NCBI GenBank assembly: GCA_900770785.1
Contig: CAAGLJ010000118.1
Coordinates: forward strand, 1-15,790
Source: Lachnospiraceae bacterium
Lineage (GTDB): Bacteria > Bacillota > Clostridia > Lachnospirales > Lachnospiraceae
Reading direction: 5' to 3'
DNA length: 15,790 nucleotides
Part shown: one piece after another, positions 7,101 to 12,692 of the stretch
Layout: each line of letters opens with the position of its first letter
Numbering within the stretch: position 1 is the stretch's first letter
Made by a program: the position numbers and the translations under genes
Notes under the pieces: generated by a model
What the model saw: the letters and a program-made list of their open reading frames with translations, nothing else
Told to the model about the DNA's origin: nothing
The model's database searches: none

Positions 7101-8210
7101 CTATGGCAGATTCGTAAGCTCATGAAGGATTGCCGACTGTCTGGAAATATCCTTACAGAATAATTGTACAGCAATTTTAAGGGAAACCGGAGTAATGGAA
7201 GGGTTTTCCTTAAGATAGCTTAGCTGAATATTTTTTTCGTAACCATTAATATAATTGGAAACCGCCAAATTGAGGCGGATAAAATGCTCCACCAGACCGT
7301 GATAATCGGAAAAGATATCCAGAATACAGTGACCGTAGGCTTCGTCCTCAAATTCACAGGTAGAAATAATTTGCATACATAGCCGCAGCTCTCCATTTAC
7401 ATCAGAAGCTTCCATAAGTACATCAGGGCGTTTTTGATAATGCTCCAGAAAGCAGCTTTTGGCATCTGAATAATTCCTTTTTTCAAAGCAGAAGGCCAGC
7501 TGCTCTTTGAGCTTTCTGGTCTCATATTTTTCCCCCACCATGCCTACCATACATTCGTAAGTGGACATCTGATGGTAACGAATCCAGACGGTCTGGAGAA
7601 ATTCAGAAAGAAAACCAAAAAGCCGTTTCTGATAGTCATTGTAGCCGGTAAAGTCGGTTTGCTTCTGAACGGCAAACAGGATGTCGAACAGCCATTGGCA
7701 ATAACGTTCATAAATATCCCTGGAGGTAATAAAAATATTTCCAAAGTAGGTGTGTGGGCCATGGAGCAGTTCATTAAAGGTGTCCCAATACTCAGGATAT
7801 TTTTCATGAATGACACTGCCTGTGGTAAGTAAATCCTTCCTGTGGTGATTGGCACTAAAACCGTCTTCATAGGAACAGGTCAGAGTCAGCAGCTTTGTGG
7901 TGATAATGTCATACCTTTGCAGCAGCTGCTCCAGTTCTTTTTCCTCAAAAACAGCCCCCTTTTCATTAATCAGATACCGGCGATAGTGGCAGATGCCAAT
8001 GTAATCAGCGTCATGGTAATTTTTCCAAAGCCAGTACATTCCTGTCAGTTCACAAAAGCTGGGATTGAGGTGGGAGATGTTGTCTCCTGTATCATCACCC
8101 AGAAAGCCCAGGTTGTCAGCCTTTGTGCGACCTACATGAAGGGGAATATACATGGAATCCGGCGGGGGAGTGAAGGGCTTGTGGGTTATGGTAAATATCT
8201 TTATTGACAT
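7101..8210 (-). CDS. DUF4422 glycosyltransferase-like protein
   Basis: This 369-residue protein begins with a DUF4422-type domain (about 1-230), a family annotated with capsular polysaccharide synthesis and thought to be glycosyltransferase-like. Supporting features are the N-terminal strand KIFTITHKPF, the GDNISHLNPSFCELTGMYWLWKN segment, the DYIGICHYRRYL motif and GNIFITSRDIYERYCQW. The rest (about 230-369) is helical with no recognisable domain. No signal peptide or membrane segment is visible, so it should be cytoplasmic. The start is preceded by CTGGAG at 7-nt spacing. It follows the flagellin gene on the same strand, which makes a role in modifying flagellin or another surface glycan conceivable, but this is only contextual inference. 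Confidence 0.8.
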   Translation of the reverse strand: MSIKIFTITHKPFTPPPDSMYIPLHVGRTKADNLGFLGDDTGDNISHLNPSFCELTGMYWLWKNYHDADYIGICHYRRYLINEKGAVFEEKELEQLLQRYDIITTKLLTLTCSYEDGFSANHHRKDLLTTGSVIHEKYPEYWDTFNELLHGPHTYFGNIFITSRDIYERYCQWLFDILFAVQKQTDFTGYNDYQKRLFGFLSEFLQTVWIRYHQMSTYECMVGMVGEKYETRKLKEQLAFCFEKRNYSDAKSCFLEHYQKRPDVLMEASDVNGELRLCMQIISTCEFEDEAYGHCILDIFSDYHGLVEHFIRLNLAVSNYINGYEKNIQLSYLKENPSITPVSLKIAVQLFCKDISRQSAILHELTNLP

Positions 8211-8231
8211 GTTTTTTCTCCAGAGTAATTA

Positions 8232-8249
8232 AATCTATGGATATAGATT
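8232..8249. repeat. Perfect inverted repeat over the DUF4422 promoter
   Basis: AATCTAT (8232-8238), the spacer GGAT, and ATAGATT (8243-8249) form a perfect 7-bp inverted repeat that overlaps the candidate -10 box and probable start site of the DUF4422 gene. It could be an operator or a leader hairpin. The binding protein is unknown. Confidence 0.5.
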
Positions 8250-8273
8250 AACGGGAAGAATCAGCCTTGTCAA
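8245..8273 (-). promoter_or_regulatory. Candidate promoter of the DUF4422 gene
   Basis: On the minus strand a perfect -35 TTGACA (8273-8268) is followed after 17 nt by TAATCT (8250-8245). The -10 match is only moderate. The -35 overlaps the U-rich tail of the flagellin terminator. Confidence 0.45.
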
Positions 8274-8287
8274 ACAAAATAAAGAGA

Positions 8288-8321
8288 CCGGGAAAATTTT
8301 CTTTAAAAGAAAATATCCCGG
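8288..8321 (-). terminator. Terminator of the flagellin gene
   Basis: CCGGGA (8288-8293) pairs with TCCCGG (8316-8321), and inside it TTTTCTTT pairs with AAAGAAAA to extend the stem. In the minus direction it is followed by CTCTTTATTTTGTTT, a U-rich tail. It lies about 50 nt past the flagellin stop, so flagellin is probably monocistronic. Confidence 0.8.
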
Positions 8322-8370
8322 CCATGGTATCCATTCACAGCTGCAATCAGGCAGAGTAATGGAAAATCTC

Positions 8371-9120
8371 CTAGAAGAGTTTTAAAAATCCGGCATTGGA
8401 ATTCATCTGAGCCTTCATGGCAAAGAGTTTATATTCCTGAAGAGCCTGCTTACGATTCTTGTCGATAACTGCTGAACCATATTCGGTATCCCTTATCCGG
8501 CTGTTGGCAGCAGTTAAATTGTAATTAGCATAGTCATTATAATTGACAGTATAGTCTAAACGGTTGGATTGTGCGCCAAAACTGCTTCTTGCTGAACTGA
8601 TTCGCTGAATGGCATTATCAATAGCATCAAGATTAAAATTCTTTGTCACATCAAAATCAGCAATACCCAGAGATTCCAGAGTGGAATTGACTAACTGAAT
8701 CTTAAGGCCTCCTCCCTTGGGATTGGTGGCAAGCTCAATATCTGCCATACTGCCATCCAGAAGCTTCATGGTGTTAAAGCTGGTATTCTTGGCCGTACTC
8801 TGAATAGTTCCCTTCAGACCTTCGATTTCCTGTTGAAAAGCCTGCTTCTCAGATGCGCCGTATAAGCCATTCATCGAGCGAACACCCAGCTCCCGGATAC
8901 GCTGTAAGGCATCCTGGATACCGGAAAGGGCTCCTTCGGCAACATTAATCAGACTGTTGCCATCCTTGGCATTGGAAGAGCCTACGGACAGACCGGTACT
9001 GTTAGACTTCAGCTTCTCGCTGATGGATAATCCGGCAGCATCATCAGCAGCGCGGTTTATTCTGTAACCACTGGAAAGTGCTTCATAGGTATTTCTGGAC
9101 TGGATTCCTGATATACTCAT
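8371..9120 (-). CDS. Short orphan flagellin / flagellin-like protein
   Basis: This 249-residue protein carries both conserved flagellin ends. N-terminal D0/D1 motifs are LSSGYRINRAADDAAG (15-30), LQRIRELGVRSMNG (72-85) and the EKQAFQQEIEGLK...LLDGS segment (91-124). The C-terminal helix has SNRLDY, ANSRIRDTEYG (205-214) and ends GFLKLF. The variable central domains are nearly absent. Compared with canonical flagellins, about 15-20 residues of the extreme N-terminal D0 helix are missing: it begins MSISGIQSRN rather than MxINxN. The start is firm because GGAGG lies 6 nt ahead. No other flagellar gene or FliS chaperone is nearby. It may be a divergent flagellin paralogue, filament minor component or secreted flagellin-like protein. 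The LQRxREL motif matches the segment recognised by TLR5 in other flagellins; recognition here is inference. Confidence 0.88.
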   Translation of the reverse strand: MSISGIQSRNTYEALSSGYRINRAADDAAGLSISEKLKSNSTGLSVGSSNAKDGNSLINVAEGALSGIQDALQRIRELGVRSMNGLYGASEKQAFQQEIEGLKGTIQSTAKNTSFNTMKLLDGSMADIELATNPKGGGLKIQLVNSTLESLGIADFDVTKNFNLDAIDNAIQRISSARSSFGAQSNRLDYTVNYNDYANYNLTAANSRIRDTEYGSAVIDKNRKQALQEYKLFAMKAQMNSNAGFLKLF

Positions 9121-9181
9121 GGTAAACCTCCTTCTTTATCCTTTGTATGAAAAAACGACAGTTACCTGTAATGTTACAATT

Positions 9182-9210
9182 ATTATATAATGAAATCGAA
9201 GGTCTGTCAA
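9182..9210 (-). promoter_or_regulatory. Perfect-consensus sigma-A promoter of the flagellin gene
   Basis: On the minus strand, TTGACA (9210-9205) and TATAAT (9187-9182) are separated by exactly 17 nt, matching the housekeeping consensus at all 12 positions. No sigma-28 (TAAA-N15-GCCGATAA) motif is seen, although sigma-28 is the usual flagellin control. The leader is about 55 nt. Confidence 0.9.
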
Positions 9211-9278
9211 AGGAAAAGTGTTTCCTGTTTTTATATAAATCAGAAAAAGGGATCTTGCCAATGTGGCTTTGCCGATGC

Positions 9279-9311
9279 GGTCTTTCTGGGTTAGTATGTT
9301 AACCAAAGACC
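9279..9311 (-). terminator. Hairpin spanning the stop codon of the LysM gene
   Basis: GGTCTTT (9279-9285) pairs with AAAGACC (9305-9311), and inside it GGTTA (9289-9293) pairs with TAACC (9300-9304) with a 3-nt bulge. The stop codon lies inside the stem. There is no immediate U-tract in the minus direction, although CCCTTTTTCTG appears about 25 nt later, so it may protect the transcript end rather than terminate. Confidence 0.4.
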
Positions 9312-9938
9312 GTCTACATAGACTGCATTAAACAATTTACTGGGAGTAGCAAGTTTTCCCTCTTTTATCAAGGATGCCATTGCGATTATTTCCGCGTCGC
9401 TTAGCGGCGAATCAAGGGTATTATTGGTCATATCTGTATCGTTTGCATAGACTATCCAGCCTGCCAATGCAGCATACTCTTCCGAATTGATTGTCATGTC
9501 TCCATTTTTGTCAAAAAAGGCTAAGGTGGTATCATCAACAAAATCCATAAAATTGGTATTGTCCAGAATCTGCGTTGCCTCTTCAATAGATATTGTTGTA
9601 TTTGCAGGGACTGCGGCAGTGGGAGCTTCGGCAGCAGGGACCGGGGCAGTTATGGACGGTTCGTTTACAGGAACAGCCTGGGTATCTGCCAAATCAGGAA
9701 GAAGGAATATCTGTCCTTCATAAATAAGATTAGGGTTTTTGATAGCGTTCTTATTTGCTTCATAAATCGACTCCCATTTAGACACATCTCCATACACATC
9801 CTGAGCAATCTTTTTCAGATAGTCCCCTTTCTTTACCGTATAACTTCCGGCAGCATGGGCAATCATATTAGTAGATAGTATGGCGGCCGCCATTGCGATT
9901 ACGGCCAGTTTTCTGGTTAAATTTTTCTTCATTTTCAT
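9291..9938 (-). CDS. Secreted LysM protein with an EF-hand-like calcium motif
   Basis: This is a 215-residue exported protein. It starts with a classical signal peptide (K-rich start, hydrophobic 11-27, probable cleavage after AHA at 27-29). One LysM domain follows at about 33-81 (YTVKKGDYLKKIAQDVYG ... IYEGQIFLLP), which would bind peptidoglycan or a related N-acetylglucosamine polymer. A Pro/Ala-rich linker (about 86-112) leads to an EF-hand-like loop, DKNGDMTINSEE at 143-154, with calcium-ligand positions D143, N145, D147, T149 and E154 in canonical spacing. The last 60 residues match nothing I recognise, and no catalytic domain is visible. The start follows AAAGGAGACGG. It diverges from the XRE regulator, with a palindrome between the two. 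A cell-wall-associated, calcium-responsive binding protein is the best guess. Confidence 0.82.
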   Translation of the reverse strand: MKMKKNLTRKLAVIAMAAAILSTNMIAHAAGSYTVKKGDYLKKIAQDVYGDVSKWESIYEANKNAIKNPNLIYEGQIFLLPDLADTQAVPVNEPSITAPVPAAEAPTAAVPANTTISIEEATQILDNTNFMDFVDDTTLAFFDKNGDMTINSEEYAALAGWIVYANDTDMTNNTLDSPLSDAEIIAMASLIKEGKLATPSKLFNAVYVDGLWLTY

Positions 9939-9982
9939 CCGTCTCCTTTGTTGAATAGTATTTTTACGTTTACCGCACCTAC

Positions 9983-10008
9983 ATAATAGAACAAATTGTT
10001 CTTATTAT
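9983..10008. promoter_or_regulatory. Palindromic operator candidate between LysM gene and XRE regulator
   Basis: AGAACAA (9988-9994), a central A, and TTGTTCT (9996-10002) form a perfect 15-bp palindrome. With one bulged T the pairing extends through ATAAT/ATTAT flanks. It is centred in the 88-nt divergent intergenic region, where both promoters must lie, although I cannot place clear -35/-10 pairs. It shares its core with sites at 11597 and 12376. The neighbouring XRE protein is the natural candidate to bind it. Confidence 0.7.
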
Positions 10009-10026
10009 ACTTAACAGGGTGGTGTA

Positions 10027-10266
10027 ATGAGGAAGTATGAGAGATTAAGAAATTTGAGAGAAGATTTAGATATGACACAGGCACAGGTAGGGGAGTATCT
10101 CCATATTTCCCAACGTTCTTATGCTTATTATGAAGCAGGAAAGAGAGAAATACCGATAGAAATATTAATAGAGCTTGCCAATCTTTATCAAGTCAATTTA
10201 GACTATCTTGTTGAAAGAACGGATATAAAACAAAAATTACCGGAAAAATGTAAGCGTTGCCTATGA
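10027..10266 (+). CDS. XRE-family helix-turn-helix regulator
   Basis: This 79-residue protein consists almost entirely of one HTH_3/Cro-CI domain (about 5-65): LRNLREDLDMTQAQVGEYLHISQRSYAYYEAGKREIPIEILIELANLYQVNLDYLVERTD. It resembles the small stand-alone Xre repressors common in Firmicutes and has no ligand or peptidase domain. The C-terminus is a short basic tail with two Cys (CKRC). The start is preceded by GGTGG at 4-nt spacing. It diverges from the LysM gene across a perfect palindrome, and it may be cotranscribed with the SUFU gene 54 nt downstream. Autoregulation through the palindrome is inferred. Confidence 0.9.
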   Translation: MRKYERLRNLREDLDMTQAQVGEYLHISQRSYAYYEAGKREIPIEILIELANLYQVNLDYLVERTDIKQKLPEKCKRCL

Positions 10267-10320
10267 TATATATGGGAATTGTTATGGAAGAGTCTGTAGA
10301 TAAGGAAGGGAGTTTAGTGG

Positions 10321-11448
10321 ATGGGAACGAGGAAAATTTTAATACATAGTGTATCGCCCTGTTGTCCGATTGAGGCATTTGTGGAGGATGATGGGAAAAC
10401 CTGTTATTTTTATCTGTGGAGGGACAGAGGAAAGGAAAAGCCAGCGGTTTCTTCCTGCTTTGTGTGTAACAGAACAGATCAGAGTCAAAGCGTTTCTCTA
10501 AAGGAATGGAAAAAGAATCCGGTTGAAGCACCTATACTTCCATATGATAAGGTAACTCATGACAGAGAAGGATTGGTATTAAACGAAGAAGACCTGACAA
10601 TTGAATGGACCATGGAAGGGGCAGGAGCTGGACTCCTTTACAGGGGAGAATTGATTGCTTTTATCCCGGAATGGGCGTATCAGCATAATTTTCCCGGATA
10701 TTCTTACTATATTAAAGGGGAAACACCTTTTGGATGGGAAATGACTCAGGCAAAACAGCGATTAGAAAGTATTATCAAGGCTGGTCGTGATTTCTGGATG
10801 AAAATGGGGGAGGATTATTGGCCCTCGTTTCAAAATAGTCAATTAAAAAGTATTGATGATTTTGTGGGAGACCATGATAAATATTATGCGATTGATGGAG
10901 ACAAATTTCCACCCAAAGCATTGGTAACGGGAGAACGGAATGGTATTCTTTATGGAATTACGCTGGGAATGAGCTTGCTGCGTCAGCCAATGGTAGAAGG
11001 GTTTTACCAGGAGGATACACCTGAATTTTCACGTGTAGAGCTTGGATTTGCCTGTAATAAGGAAAAAGAAGATATTTTTATGCCGGTCTTACAGCGAATG
11101 GCAGGAATGGCAGCGATGCCATGGAAGAACATTACTTCTTTGGGACATGGGCATACAGTGAAGATAGATTGCATTGAGGGCTTTCCTGCTGCATGGTTAC
11201 TAAACGCTCATTTGCTGACGGCCGGAGCAGGGCCGGTTTATGAGCGCTCATTTGGAGAAAGAGTTAATCTTCTGTGGCTGATTCCGATTACTCAGGAAGA
11301 ATACGATTTTTTATTAGCCTATGATATGGAAAAGATATTTAATTTACGCTTTGCCAAAGAAATGACGGTATTTGATGGCAGTACAAAGGTGCCTATAGAA
11401 AAGCTGAAAGAATTATTATCAGATGAGAAGAACTTTGCTCAGAAATAA
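10321..11448 (+). CDS. Suppressor-of-fused (SUFU) domain protein
   Basis: The C-terminal half (about residues 160-345) of this 375-residue cytoplasmic protein looks like the bacterial SUFU family. The best-conserved part is RVNLLWLIPITQEEYDFLL (314-332), with SLGHGHTV (273-280) and RVELGFACN upstream. The N-terminal half (about 1-155), which includes three Cys at 14, 15 and 27 and a C-F-V-C at 46-49, is not a domain I can name. Bacterial SUFU proteins are known mainly as immunity proteins of contact-dependent polymorphic toxins, but no toxin with a matching leader or repeat region is encoded here. The start is preceded by GGAAGGGAG about 10 nt upstream. No signal peptide or membrane segment is visible. 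It may be an orphan immunity gene. Confidence 0.72.
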   Translation: MGTRKILIHSVSPCCPIEAFVEDDGKTCYFYLWRDRGKEKPAVSSCFVCNRTDQSQSVSLKEWKKNPVEAPILPYDKVTHDREGLVLNEEDLTIEWTMEGAGAGLLYRGELIAFIPEWAYQHNFPGYSYYIKGETPFGWEMTQAKQRLESIIKAGRDFWMKMGEDYWPSFQNSQLKSIDDFVGDHDKYYAIDGDKFPPKALVTGERNGILYGITLGMSLLRQPMVEGFYQEDTPEFSRVELGFACNKEKEDIFMPVLQRMAGMAAMPWKNITSLGHGHTVKIDCIEGFPAAWLLNAHLLTAGAGPVYERSFGERVNLLWLIPITQEEYDFLLAYDMEKIFNLRFAKEMTVFDGSTKVPIEKLKELLSDEKNFAQK

Positions 11449-11596
11449 ATAAGTGAGGTAAGAACATGGACATCCATAATGTCAATTTGAATATTCATTA
11501 AACTGCATTATCGGAGGTCTGATAGGTGGTGTGGTTGCAATATACCGCCTGTGCATGGCAGTTGTGACAATCATCAGATGTATTTTAGTAGGTTTT

Positions 11597-11615
11597 GGAC
11601 AAATTGTCCTAAAGT
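11597..11615. repeat. Palindrome GGACAAATTGTCC, left copy of a direct repeat
   Basis: GGACAA-A-TTGTCC (11597-11609) is a perfect palindrome followed by TAAAGT. The 19-nt unit GGACAAATTGTCCTAAAGT recurs at 12376-12394 with one change (G to A in the right arm), so the two copies bracket the toxin-antitoxin genes. The core matches the palindrome at 9989-10001 apart from one symmetrical base change per arm. Confidence 0.7.
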
Positions 11616-11646
11616 CGATGTGAGTAAATTTTAATAATTTTGGTAA

Positions 11647-11675
11647 TTGTAAAATTGACTATATTTGGGTACAAT
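11647..11675 (+). promoter_or_regulatory. Promoter of the toxin-antitoxin operon
   Basis: TTGTAA (11647-11652), a 17-nt spacer and TACAAT (11670-11675) form a reasonable sigma-A promoter about 45 nt ahead of the antitoxin start. Confidence 0.6.
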
Positions 11676-11684
11676 AAAAATATA

Positions 11685-11712
11685 GATAAAATTATGATAA
11701 AGTTTTGATAAG
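11685..11712 (+). repeat. Three GATAA repeats at 11-bp spacing ahead of the antitoxin
   Basis: GATAAA at 11685 and 11696 and GATAAG at 11707 start exactly 11 bp apart, about one helical turn, between the promoter and the AGGAGG of the antitoxin. They could be an operator for the Phd/YefM-type antitoxin or toxin-antitoxin complex, which normally autoregulates. The phase could also be chance in AT-rich DNA. Confidence 0.4.
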
Positions 11713-11721
11713 GAGGTTGCT

Positions 11722-11979
11722 ATGATACAGATTAGACCCGTTTCAGATTTAAGAAATAAGTTTCCGGATATAGAGAAAGCAGTGGGAGGAGGAGACCCGG
11801 TGTATTTAACAAAGAATGGCTATGGTGCAATGGTTGTTTTAAGTCTGGAAGCATACTCAAGATTAACAGATGGTGTGGAAAGCGCACTTGATGAAGCTGA
11901 CAGAGCAGCAATGAAAGATGACAGAAGATATATGCATGAGGAAGTGTTCTCAAATCTTCGGAGGAGGATAAATGGCTGA
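11722..11979 (+). CDS. Phd/YefM-family antitoxin
   Basis: This 85-residue antitoxin has the typical N-terminal Phd/YefM DNA-binding fold: IRPVSDLRNKFPDIEKAV (4-21), then DPVYLTKNGYGAMVVLSLEAYSRL (25-48), followed by a charged, probably flexible tail (about 50-85) that would bind and neutralise the toxin. The start follows AAGGAGGTTGCT, a near-perfect ribosome binding site, consistent with antitoxin excess. It overlaps the toxin gene by 8 nt. Family members repress their own operon, which fits the promoter and repeats just upstream. Confidence 0.92.
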   Translation: MIQIRPVSDLRNKFPDIEKAVGGGDPVYLTKNGYGAMVVLSLEAYSRLTDGVESALDEADRAAMKDDRRYMHEEVFSNLRRRING

Positions 11980-12301
11980 TACAAAGTATCAGCTGCGGTA
12001 TTTACCTTTGTTCTATGAAGATTTGGAGCAGAAGGTAGTTTATATTGCGGTGAATTTAGGAAATGAGAAGGCAGCGAATGACTTGCTGGATGCAGTAGAA
12101 AAAGCCATATTGGAGAGACAGCCTGTGGCAGAAGCATTTGAGCCTTATCATTCATTGAGGGAAAGACAGTATCCATATTATCGTATCTATGTGAAAAACT
12201 TTGTTGTCTGGTATGTAGTTATTGATGACGAGGGCGATGATAAGATTATGGAAGTAAGAAGGTTCCTGTACAACAAGCAGGACAGAGATGATTTACTATA
12301 A
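11972..12301 (+). CDS. RelE/ParE-family toxin
   Basis: This 109-residue protein of the RelE/ParE superfamily begins YQLRYLPLFYEDLEQKVVYI, has a central helix with ANDLLDAVEKAILE, and carries the family core strands YYRIYVKNFVVWYVVID (69-85) and IMEVRRFLYNKQD (92-104). RelE-type members cut ribosome-bound mRNA, while ParE-type members poison gyrase. The basic R71, R96 and R97 positions are compatible with either, so I leave the target open. The start is within the antitoxin gene (8-nt overlap) with GGAGGAGG just upstream. The frame is full length with no sign of inactivation. Confidence 0.9.
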   Translation: MADTKYQLRYLPLFYEDLEQKVVYIAVNLGNEKAANDLLDAVEKAILERQPVAEAFEPYHSLRERQYPYYRIYVKNFVVWYVVIDDEGDDKIMEVRRFLYNKQDRDDLL

Positions 12302-12325
12302 AACTGAATAAGTAAGAACAGCGTT

Positions 12326-12366
12326 AGGGCAGTTATGAACAGAAATGCTTGTAGTTGCCCTTTTTT
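12326..12366 (+). terminator. Terminator of the toxin-antitoxin operon
   Basis: AGGGCAG (12326-12332) pairs with TTGCCCT (12355-12361) around a 22-nt loop and runs into TTTTTT. It lies 25 nt after the toxin stop and directly before the right palindrome copy. Confidence 0.7.
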
Positions 12367-12375
12367 ATTGCTTCC

Positions 12376-12394
12376 GGACAAATTATCCTAAAGT
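12376..12394. repeat. Right copy of the GGACAAATT..CC repeat, upstream of the cupin
   Basis: GGACAAATTATCCTAAAGT matches the 11597-11615 unit at 18 of 19 positions. The palindrome is slightly degenerate (TTATCC versus TTGTCC). It is immediately downstream of the toxin-antitoxin terminator and upstream of the cupin leader, so it could regulate the cupin transcript. Confidence 0.6.
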
Positions 12395-12692
12395 TCATTT
12401 CGCGAAGAAAGAGAGGTTTTGTGTATGGAGAAGCTATGCAGGCTGCTTGTTCCACCGTAACAGGCAGTAATAAATGGGCAATGCCCGAAAAGGGAGGTTA
12501 GGACGATGTGCATGAAGAAGTAAGCTTGTACCGAAGTATTATGAAATGCCCTACTGGAAGGGAGGAGCTGATGGCTGTTCAAGATGGGAAAGCGAAGAAG
12601 AATATTATATAGAAGCGGCAGCGGAGCCAGACAGCACAAAGTATTTCCGACAGGCATACTATACCATAGAAAAATTAAAATGGGGTAGTTTT
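12395..12692 (+). other. Cupin leader with micro-ORFs, or decayed 5' coding region
   Basis: Three tiny ORFs occur in a row. ATG 12425 (MEKLCRLLVPP) has GAGAGG upstream. ATG 12474 encodes 13 codons. ATG 12506 (MCMKK then TAA at 12521) has GGGAGG at a proper 8-nt spacing. Skipping the single T at 12521 would join MCMKK to KLVPKYYEMPYW and an open frame that runs straight into the cupin, so this may be a longer cupin N-terminus broken by a frameshift or a sequencing error. No promoter is clear. Confidence 0.4.

Larger units (their letters stand above)
11449..11721. other. 273-nt gap with micro-ORFs, palindrome and toxin-antitoxin promoter
   Basis: The gap contains four things. An 11-codon ORF starting at ATG 11466 (MDIHNVNLNIH), preceded by GAGG, stops at 11501. 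A hydrophobic open frame at 11480-11623 encodes ...GGLIGGVVAIYRLCMAVVT... but has no clear ATG; the best starts are GTG 11531 (30 residues) or ATG 11555. The palindrome GGACAAATTGTCC lies at 11597-11609. After that come the toxin-antitoxin promoter and three phased GATAA repeats. I cannot assign a function to the short ORFs. Confidence 0.4.

Noticed and set aside
9121..9260. Sigma-28 promoter for the flagellin gene
   Set aside because: No TAAA-N15-GCCGATAA-like element was found on the minus strand. The perfect sigma-A promoter explains expression.
9988..10002. GAACAAATTGTTC read as a LexA/SOS box
   Set aside because: The Firmicute SOS box is GAAC-N4-GTTC; here the arms are five bases apart, and the sister sites carry GGAC, which LexA sites do not. 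None of the nearby genes are SOS genes.
12546..12692. Cupin start at ATG 12546
   Set aside because: There is no ribosome binding site ahead of it, and the added residues do not resemble the cupin family. It is kept only as part of the frameshift hypothesis.
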